A DNA stretch of 64,000 bases from Dendrobium chrysotoxum. Taxonomy: Eukaryota > Streptophyta > Magnoliopsida > Asparagales > Orchidaceae. Positions 43,808-53,619 of the stretch are shown piece by piece. A program made the position numbers and the translations under genes. The first letter of the stretch is position 1. Every line of letters begins with the position of its first letter. The DNA is taken from the NCBI GenBank assembly GCA_019925795.1, contig CM034314.1:21879774-21943773 (forward strand). The letters run 5' to 3'. A model generated the notes under the pieces. That model was given only the letters and a program-made list of their open reading frames with translations, made no database searches and was not told where the DNA came from.

Positions 43808-44248
43808 AAATGCATCATTTTTATCCAATTATAAAATAATTTTGATTCAAGAAAATAAATTTGTGGTATAATTAATGTTTCAAAATGATATTTTGAATAA
43901 TCCTTAGTAATTTGATGAAACTCTAAAAATGTAAAATTACGTTCAATAGTTGAACATGTTGCCTATAGTAAAGCATTATGTGAATTTCTGAAATTGATTT
44001 ATTTATATTATATTTAATACAATGCAATGGTATATGTACTTATCTATTTAAAATGTGCAATTCTAAAGAGATCAACTATTGGAGGAATTCCTGTTATGGT
44101 GAATGCACAAAGAGTTATACAGGACTGAATTTTTGAATATCTGATATTTGGTAAGCACTGGAGTCATAAGGGCCTATTTTCTGATATACTAGCATAGGGA
44201 GTCATAAGGACATGAATTCTGATATCTATTTCTGATATGAGGTATAAG

Positions 44249-44312
44249 TGAAAGTATGAGAAGCGCTAAGAGGGGGGGGGGGGGGTGAATTTGTATTTTA
44301 AAAATTAATCCT
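44249..44312 (-). repeat. Inverted SIRE LTR end fragment
   Basis: TGAAAGTATGAGAAGCGC, then a run of 14 G (44272-44285), then TGAATTTG corresponds to the plus-strand beginning of the minus-oriented LTRs at 10870 and 57628. The coding part that follows is in plus orientation, so this piece points the wrong way for a 5' LTR of the same copy. Confidence 0.6.
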
Positions 44313-44317
44313 AAACA

Positions 44318-46015
44318 GGAGTTCTTAATAAGACACCTTATAAATTGCTTAAGGGTAGGACACCCAATCTTTCTCACTTAAATATTTTTGGATGCAAATG
44401 CTTAATCTTAATTAATGGTAAGTCACCCTTAGGAAAATTTGATCCTAAATCTGATAAAGGCGTCTTCTTAGGCTATTCATATGTAGGTAAAGCCTATAGA
44501 ATCTTTAATAAAAGGACCCTTGTAGTAGAAGAGTCTACCCATGTAGTATTTGATGAATCAGATAAGATCTATGAACCTAATCATAAATAAGAAGAAGTTG
44601 AGATCATTCAAGGGGTAGAAACCATTGCCATAAAGAATAGAGTAGAACCTCGGGATCAATTACCTAGAGATTGGAAATATTCTTCTAGTCATCCTAAAGA
44701 ATTGATCTTAGGAGACCCATAAGAAGGTGTAAAAACTAGGCATGGACTTAGGAAAGAAGTCAGTCATTCTACATTTATCTCCATGATTGAACCCACCAAT
44801 ATAGATCAAGCCTTAGGAGATGAATTCTGGATCCTAGCAATGCAAGAAGAGCTAAACCAATTTGTTAGGAATGATGTGTGAGAATTAGTCAAGAGACCTA
44901 AAGAATAAAGTGTGGTTGGAACTAAGTGGGTTTTTAAAAATAAGATGAATGACTTTGGAATAGTAGTGAGAAATAAGGCTAGATTAGTGGCAAAGGGATA
45001 TAACCAAATTGAGGGAATAGATTTTGAGGAAACCTTTGCACCTGTAGCCAGACTAGAAGCCATAAGAGTACTCTTAGCTTTTGCCTGCTTCAAGGGTTTC
45101 AAATTATATCAAATGGATGTTAAGAGTGCTTTCCTAAATGGAGAATCAAAGAAGATGTTTATGTTGAACAACCCCCCGGATTTGAAAACTCACAATTTCC
45201 AAATCATGTGTTCAAGTTGAAAAAGGCACTATATGGATTAAAACAAGCACCAAGAGCCTGTTATGAAAGACTTAGTACATTCCTACTAGATAGAGGCTTT
45301 GTTAAGGGTAGTGTGGACACCACCCTCCTCTTAAAAAAGGTAGGAGATGAGATACTCATTGTTCAGATTTATGTAGATGACATCTTGTTTGGATCTTTAG
45401 AGAAAACCTTATATGATGAATTTTCAAAAATAATGAGTGACGAGTTCGAAATGAGTATGATGGGAGAACTTAATTACTTTCTTGGATTTAGTGTAAAATA
45501 GATGGAAGGTGGAACATTCCTTAGCCAATCTAAGTACATCAAGGATATTCTAAAAAGGTATGAAATGGACAATGCTAAGGCCATGAATACTCCCATGAGT
45601 TCTAACATTCAATTAGATACAGATTCAAATGGAAAGTCAGTAGACCAGAAAAAGTATAAGGGAATAATTGGATCACTTCTCTACTTAACTACAAGTAGAC
45701 CAGATATAATGTTTAGTGTATGTCTATGCGCTCGATTTCAAGCTGACCCAAAAGAATCTCACATAACTGCTGTCAAAAGAATTCTTAGATATCTACTAGG
45801 CACCCCAAACTTAGGAATTTGGTATCCTAGACACAACACTACTTTTGAAATCTTAGGGTACTTAGATTCAGATTTTGGAGGATGTAGGGTAGATAAAAAA
45901 AGCACCTCTGTTACCTTTAAATTGATTGGACAATCCTTAGTTTCATGGTCCAGTAGAAAATAAAATTCGCTAGCCCACTCAACAGCTGAAGCAGAATATA
46001 TAGCGATTCTTACTA
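44318..46015 (+). pseudogene. SIRE-type copia pol (integrase C-term, RT, RNase H)
   Basis: At 44345-44590 the integrase C-terminal part reads LNIFGCKCLILINGKSPLGK and GVFLGYSYVGKAYRIFNKRT. Reverse transcriptase (44912-45500) includes VRNKARLVAKGYNQIEGIDF, MDVKSAFLNG and IYVDDILFGS with the YVDD active site intact. A single in-frame TAG at 45499-45501 replaces a Gln codon before MEGGTFLSQSKYIKDILKRY. RNase H starts (DSDFGGCRVDKKSTS, then AEAEYIA) but breaks off near 46015. There are a few stops and one frame shift near 45210, so decay is moderate. The rest of RNase H is missing and palindrome-rich sequence follows directly. Confidence 0.85.
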
Positions 46016-46074
46016 ATACACAAATCATAGCCTTCAATTCCATCAACGGTTCAGATATGTCTGATATTGTGTCC

Positions 46075-46427
46075 ATTGTACTGTACGAACCCTCCATCGT
46101 ACTGTACGATACACATTACTGATCATCATACTATACGATCCACCACTCGTATTGTACGATCCACGTGTCAATTTGTATTGGGTTGAATTTAAGCTCAGCC
46201 GGTATGAAAATTATTACTATTCGTACTGTACGAACACCTGTTCGTACTGTACGATCATTTTTGCTAAAAGTTATTCAGATGACTCCTTGGGATGAACGAT
46301 ATTTCTCTCTAGATCGTCCAGTACGATCCTTATCGTACTGTATGATTTGACCACGTTTTCTGCCAAGTTGTCCAGACGAAATAAATTCCCTGATCGTACT
46401 GTACGACACCATATCATACTATACAAT
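46075..46427. repeat. Paired palindromes between pol and envelope-position ORF
   Basis: ATCGTACTGTACGAT-like 15-mers occur in pairs starting at 46075/46096, 46125/46146, 46220/46241, 46313/46332 and 46393/46413. The pitch is 21, 21, 21, 19 and 20 bp. They have the same design as the array in the SIRE LTRs but lie in the internal region, just upstream of the ORF at 46517. Confidence 0.85.
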
Positions 46428-46516
46428 CACCAAAAAATCTATAAAATGCAGGGATTCTATGGATCATTTTCCTCACATCTCTTCCAAATTCCAACTCCCT
46501 TCAAGTTTTTAGTTCT

Positions 46517-47614
46517 ATGGCTGGTGGAAGTAAACGAGGCAGACTAATCGAGGGGAGCTCCTCCTCCTCCCGGCAGTTCGACGACTATTTTCTCTCTACC
46601 GCGGATGAAAAATTATACAACAAGTTTAAAGAGGTGAAGATCACTCCTTCGCATATGCCTTATTAAGCCGCTCTTAACTTTGAGGTCATGAATCTCTCTG
46701 CCTCCACGACTCTCCAATTTCTTCTTACCTTGGCCTTTCCATTTCACTCTGAACTTCTCTATGAATTCCTAGCCAACCTTAAGATCAATCTAGAATGCAC
46801 AACACTGACTTCCTTTGTCTACAAATATAATGTCGTTATAACTAAAGAAGACATAGTTAAATACATTGGACTCTCCACTGAAGGACCTCATCCCCAATCT
46901 CTACTCACTAATAATTATGATTGTACCTCAGTTAACATGCTACTTAGACTTGTACTCACTAATCAACACCTACCACTTATCCAAAGCCTCAATCAAAATG
47001 CCCGGGTTATCTAGCACGTTCTTCACACATCAATAATACCCAAAGCTAGAGACCGCATACACATTACCCCACTTATGTCTGTGGTTACTTACTTAGTCAT
47101 GTCAGCCATCAAACTCGATGAAGCTCAAATGATCTTAGACTATACTCATACCTTGCCCTCTATCCGATATCCCAGTGCCCGAAGAAAATAAAATCTTGCC
47201 TTAGGACATGTAATAGGCTACATCCTAGACGCCAAATATCAACTCCACTATCCTCTCCCTCCAAACAATCTACCTATTTTTTGCATGGATGCTTCCTTCC
47301 ACATTCTTTTCCATCGGGGCCACGCACATGCTGATCCCGACTTTGATGAAGAAGAGGAAGCTGCTCCAACGGGAGGTCCTCCACCACCTCTCAATCCACC
47401 ACCTGGACCTGCCTACCCTCAGGAAGATGTGCTTCAATGGCTTGATCGACTAGAAACTCGGTTGGGTCAACACATTGACCAACAACACTGCCATCATGAA
47501 AAGGATATGATATGGTTTGGCGCACGCTTCACTGCAATCGATCAAAATTTTGCAACCCTCAATCTGCACTTTCAGCCACCACCACCACCACCTGATCAGA
47601 ATCCCGACTATTAG
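46517..47614 (+). pseudogene. Envelope-position ORF with plant transposon-protein-like domain
   Basis: A single frame of 366 codons starts at ATG 46517 (MAGGSKRGRLIEGSSSSSR) and runs to TAG 47612. Only three in-frame stops interrupt it (46664, 47012, 47189) and there is no frame shift. The middle part, with LLYEFLANLKINLECTTLTS, FVYKYNVVITKEDIVKYIGL and STEGPHPQSL, resembles the putative plant transposon protein domain (PF20167 style: VREFYANL, then a GxxV-type strand, then ILGLP). The C-terminal part is acidic (FDEEEEAA), proline-rich, then possibly coiled (VLQWLDRLETRLGQHIDQ), ending in a Pro/Asp/Tyr tail. I see no signal peptide or clear membrane segment, so envelope function is not supported. 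The domain assignment is from memory and tentative. Confidence 0.6.
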
Positions 47615-47736
47615 TTGTTTGTGTTTGTGTTTATTTTGTAGTTCCTTCTTTTGTACTGTCCTTTTCTTGTATTGGTTGTTTTACTATTTTTCTTTTATTT
47701 GTACTAGTTTGAGTGTTCTTTTCTTTTTGCTACTAT

Positions 47737-47972
47737 CCAAAGGGGGAGAAGTTCTGTGATGTTATGGTCCATGTTATATTCTTAAAATTAATATTATTTA
47801 TCATTCTTATTATGTTCTTTTAATCTCATTATATTATAATTAAAATTAAAAAAAATGAAAATCCTCCTACCTCTTAAAATATATCATCTAGTGAGGGGGA
47901 GCTAAGGAAGAAATAACTTCTATTATGGCTATCAGATAATATAATTTGACACCAATAAAAAGGGGGAGATTG
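47737..47972 (+). promoter_or_regulatory. Multiple polypurine tracts
   Basis: AAAGGGGGAGAAG (about 47739), GAGGGGGAG (about 47894) and AAAAAGGGGGAGA (about 47959) lie between the ORF and the 3' LTR. The last abuts the LTR start and is the likely plus-strand primer. Repeated tracts are typical of SIRE-type elements. Confidence 0.75.
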
Positions 47973-48830
47973 TTACAATCCAGGATCCCAAGCACTTGAT
48001 TTTGATGATGACAAATAATATTGACTGAATTCATATGTTCTTCCTTGAAAATTATAAATGTTTATTTTTGTCTGTGAGTACTAACATTTCAGGTAAGATA
48101 CACACCGCTCAAGACTGGGTAGACTAGGATGTGTTAAAATTTGTATTTTTATTTTCTTTATTTTTATTTTTTGAGTCTGCCACAAAAGTATGTATGCAAA
48201 AGTGGTGATCAAGCACACAGACACAGGGGGAGAGTTAAAATTTTTAACTAAAATTTAAAGTTTTTAAAACACATCATACTATATGATTTTGTATTGTACT
48301 GTACGGTATGTCATTTTAACTCAGGCTTAACGGCTAATTTTGGATGATTAGTTTTGTAAACTAATCGTACTGTACGATCTTGATCGTACCGTACGATTTG
48401 TTTCTATTCAAAAACCCTAGCCGCCAGGACAGTTTTGGTAAGTTCTTTAAATTTGATTTTTAAACTAATCGTACTGTACGAATATTTGAAATCTTGCCAA
48501 AATTATCCCCCAATATCAAGCAATTAAATCATGGTTTCTTAATTATTTTTGATCGTACTGTATGATACCAATCGTCCTGTATGATGAGCAGAGACGATTT
48601 TATTCATTCCATATATCATACCATATGAAACCAAGGTTTTTTATACTATTCATCCCGGATGATATTTTATATCGTACTGGAAGATGACCTGAAACTGAAT
48701 TATTTGTATTGTACGAAGGGTACAGTGTGGGACGATGAATAGAGATGAATTCGTTCGTCCCAGAGATCATCCCGTACGAACAGTTGAAAATAACATGACC
48801 GTCCTGTACGAGTGTGACAACAAGAAGACA
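47973..48830 (+). repeat. Partial 3' LTR of SIRE-type element
   Basis: It starts TGTTACAATCCAGG after the purine tract and contains TTTTGATGATGACAAA. It matches the minus-strand reading of the solo LTR and of the LTR ending at 63226. Palindrome pairs start at 48273/48293, 48364/48383 and 48552/48571 (pitch 20, 19, 19 bp). The match is lost near 48830, well before the LTR end. Confidence 0.75.
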
Positions 48831-48849
48831 TGTGCAAATGATTGTGGCT

Positions 48850-49492
48850 AATACCATAAACCAAGATTTGTTGTGCTAGTATCTAAAAATTATCAACAAA
48901 GATTTGGTGTGCTAATATCTAAAAATTATCTTAGTTGCTATTAAATGAGATTCCTTAGGATGTATCTTAAATTTAGCACAAAGACTTGTTACAAACATAA
49001 TGTAATGTATATTAGCTATCAAATATACGAAGGAACATATTATGCCTCTTTATAGGCTTGATTCTATCGATTTCCCCTTTTCATCGATTTCCCTTTTTCA
49101 TCCTCACCTAATTTTATAGAAGGTCTTACCCACTATTTTGTTTGGTCTTTCATATTAAATATAGTAATTCAATCATTAATATACTTGGTTTCTAAAATAA
49201 AAATCCTTTCTTTCTACATAACCTATAATCCGAGTATGAAGGTAGTTTCGCCCATCAAACTAATCTCAAATTCTTTATTGATGGTAGAAGCTAATTTGTA
49301 ATGCAAGGAATCCTTCAATTCTCCAAATATGATGCCATTTACATATATCTATATAATAATAATGTCTTTTGTTTAAGAATTAAATAATTTGGTGTCTAAC
49401 TTCATTTAGTAAAACCTAAGCTCCCAAACAAATTAGCTTAGCCTTTTATGCTTGTCTCTTGAGGGTTGTTAAAATTCATGAAGTGCCTTTTT

Positions 49493-49532
<40 letters not shown>

Positions 49533-50340
49533 CTAATGAATATGATCAATGAATCTATATAGCTATCTACAAATACATCCTCTTTTATATTTATTTAAAA
49601 TGAAATTTAACATCTATTTTATATATAATAAATCATTTAAAATATATTAATGCTAAAATTAATATAATAGCTTCTAACCTACTATAGATGTATCTGACTC
49701 CCAATGTCGATGCCTTCAATTTGTTTATAGATTTGTGTAATTTAGCTTTATTTCTAATTACAATGCCAAAAACTTGTGCACTAGCTAAGTGCTATCATGT
49801 GTTGGTTTTAGCCATAAAACTAGTTTTTCTATGTTGATTCTAATAAATTAATTTAATTCTTATTGCATTAGTATTACTTGATATTCTTAAAGTAAAGATA
49901 CTTTAATTTTTATAAGCTAGATTTGAATAAAACTTTTACATGGTTTATTTTAATAATTACTTCTAGTTCCAAGTCCTCCACTCCATAGGAAACTATATAG
50001 TTGGTGGGATTAATTTTTATTTCATCTAAACTGGCCTTTTTTAAATATGTTAATATCTTCATCAGCTATGTCTCATAATTTGGGTAATCTCATTTGATAT
50101 TCATCAAATGTGATGTGTGCTAGATCTTCTACTATTAAGGTATTCTTATTGAAACATATAACTTATTATTGTGATTGAAGTAATCTAGAATGATCCTTCA
50201 TCTAGTCCAGTATTGAATTTATTCATTCTATCTTTCCCATTTGTGATAATTATATACTTTCAAATGAATACTTGAACATGAGATACATTTGATTTTTTGC
50301 CTTTCTAAATTTTATATGGGATTTTCTTAATAATTCATCT
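48850..50340 (-). pseudogene. Highly decayed SIRE-like copia pol
   Basis: Read on the minus strand from right to left: NKNTLIVEDLAHITFDEY (about 50150-50100; integrase end), RLEAIILILA with IDVKFHF (about 49690-49600), then after a TA microsatellite LKKALHEF, IYVNGIIFGELKDSLHYKLA and EFEISLMGETTFILGL (49490-49220; reverse transcriptase, with YVDD changed to YVNG), and ANIHYIMFVTSLCAKFKIHP with KESHL (about 49040-48950). Stops are numerous. It aligns block by block with the better-kept pol at 44318-46015. The left end contains a duplicated 39-bp unit (48867-48945) and abuts the SIRE LTR. Confidence 0.75.
49495..49529. repeat. (AT)n microsatellite inside copia RT remnant
   Basis: A 35-bp AT repeat placed between the reverse transcriptase blocks IDVKFHF and LKKALHEF, so it arose in or replaced former coding sequence. 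Confidence 0.95.
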
Positions 50341-50711
50341 AATATTTAAACTATTTATTACATAGAGAAATTATTAATTACTTTTCTCAAAAATATTTTG
50401 TTAGATTAAACCCACTTCATATTATTCTATATATGTATATAAGAGTTAAGTTCTTGTACTCTACTAAACTATTCTATTATAGTATCGTATGTAACAGCTC
50501 ATATTTTAACCCAATCAAATAATTTTTAAGAGTCATTATAAGTCAAATTTATAAATTGTTCTTGCTATAACGTAGCTATTAATGTGTTTTAATTATAATA
50601 ATTTTCTCATAATTTTATGGGTAGGGTAGAAAATTGACACCTATTGGTACAATTGGGGGTTTTGGGACCGTTTTGTAAACTGATTTCACCAATATTTTTA
50701 GACATGTTGGA

Positions 50712-50713
<2 letters not shown>

Positions 50714-50745
<32 letters not shown>
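50714..50745. repeat. (TA)n microsatellite
   Basis: A 32-bp TA repeat in the partial LTR. The related solo LTR has only AAATAAAATG-like sequence at this place. Confidence 0.95.
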
Positions 50746-50750
<5 letters not shown>

Positions 50751-51832
50751 AGGAGCTTCGAATATGAAGATGCAAAAGGATTTATAAGAATTTCTGCTAA
50801 AAATAGCATAATTACCAAAATAACCTTATATCATTTTATTATAAATATCTTTCTCCACTCCATCAAATTCCTTTTTACTATTCATTTAGCTTAATAGAGA
50901 GAAAAATGAGAAAATAAAAGAAATGAGAGGGAAAAGAGTGGAGAGAGGAAAAAGAACCTAGGATTTTGAGGTCATAGAGCGATTTTTGCTAGTCATTCCT
51001 ATTAAAAAGTTGTTCGCTCCACCATTACCCTATCTCTGATTTCAACAATTTTTCGTATTTTGTATTTTATGAATTTTAATTTGGTTAAAACATATAGAAG
51101 TTATGATATCTTAATATTTAGCAAATTTTCACCACATAACTTTAGGTATATGATATATGTCATCAATATGAGCTTTTCGACTTGAACATATTAAATTCTT
51201 ATCAGGTATTTTTATATTTTGGGGGAAATATCCTAATTTAGGTAATTTAGATAAATTAAAATTGAGAAATAATTATTAAAATCTTTTTATATTCGTATAT
51301 GACATGCATACTTGTTATAATATAGCTATTATTGATACATATATATGTGAAAAAAGCAAACAATATTTTCTTATAAATTTTGCTAATTTTGGTTCTTATA
51401 TGAATTTTACATACATTAAGATGATATTGTAAATTGAATATTGAGTGTGATATCAGATATTTATTATGTTATATATGTTGTGAAATGTGAGTATGTAAGA
51501 AAGGATGACAATAAATGATTAACTGATTCAGATTTGCTGGAGACATGTTTACCCTATACTAGAGGGTGGACCAATAAGCTTTCCTTTAAATTAAGGTTTG
51601 TGGCATAAGCCTAAATGATATGCAAAAGAGAGATATAAGGACTCAGACTGATATGATATGATATGTCGATGGGAAGAAGAGTGACAACTTCTGATATGAA
51701 AGCTACCTAACCTAAATTACTTGTGATATGTTTGATTCTCATAGGATTAACCTACATGACTAGATACAGAAAAACATCGCATATAGCTAGATGCCTTTTC
51801 TTTTTTACAATGCTTGCATATGCATATGATAG

Positions 51833-51834
<2 letters not shown>

Positions 51835-51905
<71 letters not shown>
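51835..51905. repeat. (TA)n microsatellite
   Basis: A 71-bp TA repeat followed by (ATA)n at 51903-51914, in the partial LTR. Confidence 0.97.
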
Positions 51906-51908
<3 letters not shown>

Positions 51909-52140
51909 ATAATAAATTACATAATTAATAAGACATAATTTATATAAGATTCAGACTATGAATGATGCAAGTATTTGATATGACTAATAAAATAGATATA
52001 AAGGCATTTGATATATATATGAATCACATGATTTACATGATATATATATGTAGCATAGACACTGTATGATATGCATATGATAATGATAAGTGTATTGATG
52101 TAATTAGATGCTATATAAACTATTTTGTTATAGGGTATAG

Positions 52141-52936
52141 AATTGACATAACTTATTGATTACTATTCACTTTGTTATTGATCACTATTCTTAAGATGTA
52201 CAGTTGTACTGTTGTTTATTGATCATATGATATGTTGTTGTTTCATTTATTATTACATACTTTTACAATTATATGTTCATACTAATAGTGATTGAATAAT
52301 TACATGCATATTGTTCATTCAGATAATTATTGATCATATTGAATGCTATAGATTGAAAATTGTTTCAAACTTATTTGAGAGGTAAAATGAACCCATATTA
52401 GCCTATGATAATTTTTTTATGGTTAAAACTATTATACATAACATGATATGGTTTTTTAAAACCTCAATATTTTTATATAAAAAAACTTAGAGAGTGGTGT
52501 TTTAATTCAAAAAATCTTAGAAAATCATGGAAGATTTCCTATGTCTTTATTCATCTCCCTAAATTTTCTAGGAATTTTTTGTATTCATCTAATATGGTTA
52601 ATTAATTAAAAAAAAGCTATTTTACATTTTTTAGACATCTAAATGCTTCAAATAATCACCAAGAAATTTAGGGTTGTTCTTCAATATAATATAAGCACCT
52701 CCAAGGTTTACATGATTTAATTTGAGTATTTACATGCATTATAATTTTCTACAAAATTATTATTTTACTCGTAGTGATCCCATGACCATGACATTCATCT
52801 CATAAGTGCATCTCATTGTTATATGCATAACCAAATTTATTGGGATTTATTTGACATTTTTATATTTTTTTAATAATTGAAACATAAATATGTTAATTAT
52901 TTAATTAGAAAAAAAACTAAATTACCCTTATAGAAT
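52141..52936. other. AT-rich flank of the L1 insertion
   Basis: No gene or element end is identified. The sequence to the right of the L1 (56574 onward) is its original continuation. ATTGATCA / ATTGATCAC repeats occur at about 52180-52340. Confidence 0.4.
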
Positions 52937-52954
52937 TAGGGGCTACTTAAACAT

Positions 52955-53619
52955 TTTTTTTTCATTTATTTATTTTTTTTAGGGGAAACCCCTTGGTGGG
53001 GGCCTACGTGTTAATATAAGAAAAAGGATTACAATTCCTTAAAGAGGCTTCAAGCTCACTATCGCTCCTAACGAGCTACAAATAGATACAAAAATAAAAT
53101 AGAAAAAAGAAAACCTATGAGCTCGATGGCTCTACTAAGCAAAAGAACAAAATCCCCTAGATGCATTCTACGGTGCACAAGAGTAAGCACCCAAAAAATA
53201 GGAGAGCAAAAAAAGTAGCAATCTGCAAAAATCGCATCTCCTTCGCAAGGTCACTATGCGTACCTGTAAGGTAAAAAATCTGCAAAAAGAGTTGTTGCGC
53301 AATATAGCCATAAAAATAATAAGAGTAAGATCTAGCATACCACAGCCCACAACATTTATGGAAGTTAATTCTAACAAGGCTATTCCAGGTACTAAGAGAA
53401 ATTAAGCAAAGGGGGAAGTAGACCCAACAGGTAAGCATGAACCGGGACGGAGAATAAATAATAGCACCGTCCAAGCCCAACAAATTAAACACCAACCACC
53501 CATCAGCATAAAGAATAGAGACAAAACTAACCATCTAGTTAAGAAGAATCAGCACATAATCCATCATATAATAAACCTCACAAACAACATGATCCAGGAA
53601 ACAACACCCCACGAGAAGG
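52955..53619 (-). other. L1 3' untranslated region and tail
   Basis: After RNase H the minus strand runs into GT-rich sequence and the conserved terminal module near 53040-52975, then the A-rich tail at 52955-52982. Frames here (for example 53534-53157) are long only because the strand is T-rich. Confidence 0.7.

Larger units (their letters stand above)
31711..44248 (+). mobile_element. Ty3/gypsy element (Tekay/Del-like) with nested insertions
   Basis: Two matching long repeats at 31711-33640 and 42397-44248 flank gag and pol remnants in the order gag, protease, reverse transcriptase, RNase H, integrase, which is the gypsy order. Shared LTR blocks include TAATACCTRATGAA, TCTGAATYTATTCTGAAG, AAAATAATTTAATGTTATA, and CTAGG with TTTT near GTCGACC. 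A CACTA sits in gag, a LINE tail and an RTE tail sit in the 3' LTR, and the 3' LTR is cut off at 44248 by SIRE-type sequence. The lineage is inferred from reverse transcriptase and integrase style (FREYLDQFMIIFIDDILVY; SYKALCKRKWRTPL). Confidence 0.85.
42397..44248 (+). repeat. 3' LTR of gypsy element, with two insertions, truncated
   Basis: It starts TAATACCTGATGAAGC and aligns with the 5' LTR from 31711 to about 32805. It contains a (TG)n tract at 42501-42538, a GA tract at 42851-42874, a LINE 3' fragment (42970-43484) and an RTE/SINE tail (43715-43807). The match ends at 44248 (GAGGTATAAG), where SIRE-type LTR sequence begins. The missing 3' part of this LTR was not found further right. 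Confidence 0.8.
44249..48830 (+). mobile_element. SIRE-type copia element, rearranged and incomplete
   Basis: It contains the integrase C-terminal part, reverse transcriptase, a truncated RNase H, an extra ORF after pol, several polypurine tracts and a partial 3' LTR. An ORF between pol and the 3' LTR, multiple GGGGGAG tracts and the LTR start with TTTTGATGATGACAAA are SIRE/Maximus features. Gag and the integrase N-terminal half are missing. The left edge (44249-44310) is an LTR end in the opposite orientation, so the 5' side is rearranged. The right LTR stops matching near 48830, where a minus-strand copia remnant begins. Confidence 0.8.
50490..52140 (+). repeat. Partial gypsy-type LTR
   Basis: It starts TGTAACAGCTCATATT. 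It matches the minus-strand reading of the solo LTR 16726-18711 in its first 300 bp (AAGAGTCATTA, TGTGTTTTAATTA, CTGATTTCACCAATATTTTT) and, more loosely, the LTRs at 9539-15534 further on (CATTCCTATTAAAAA, TTTTCACCACATAACTTTAG, the AAGCTTTCCTTTAAAT block). Two TA tracts lie inside (50714-50745 and 51835-51905). I could not find its right end or a partner. Confidence 0.55.
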
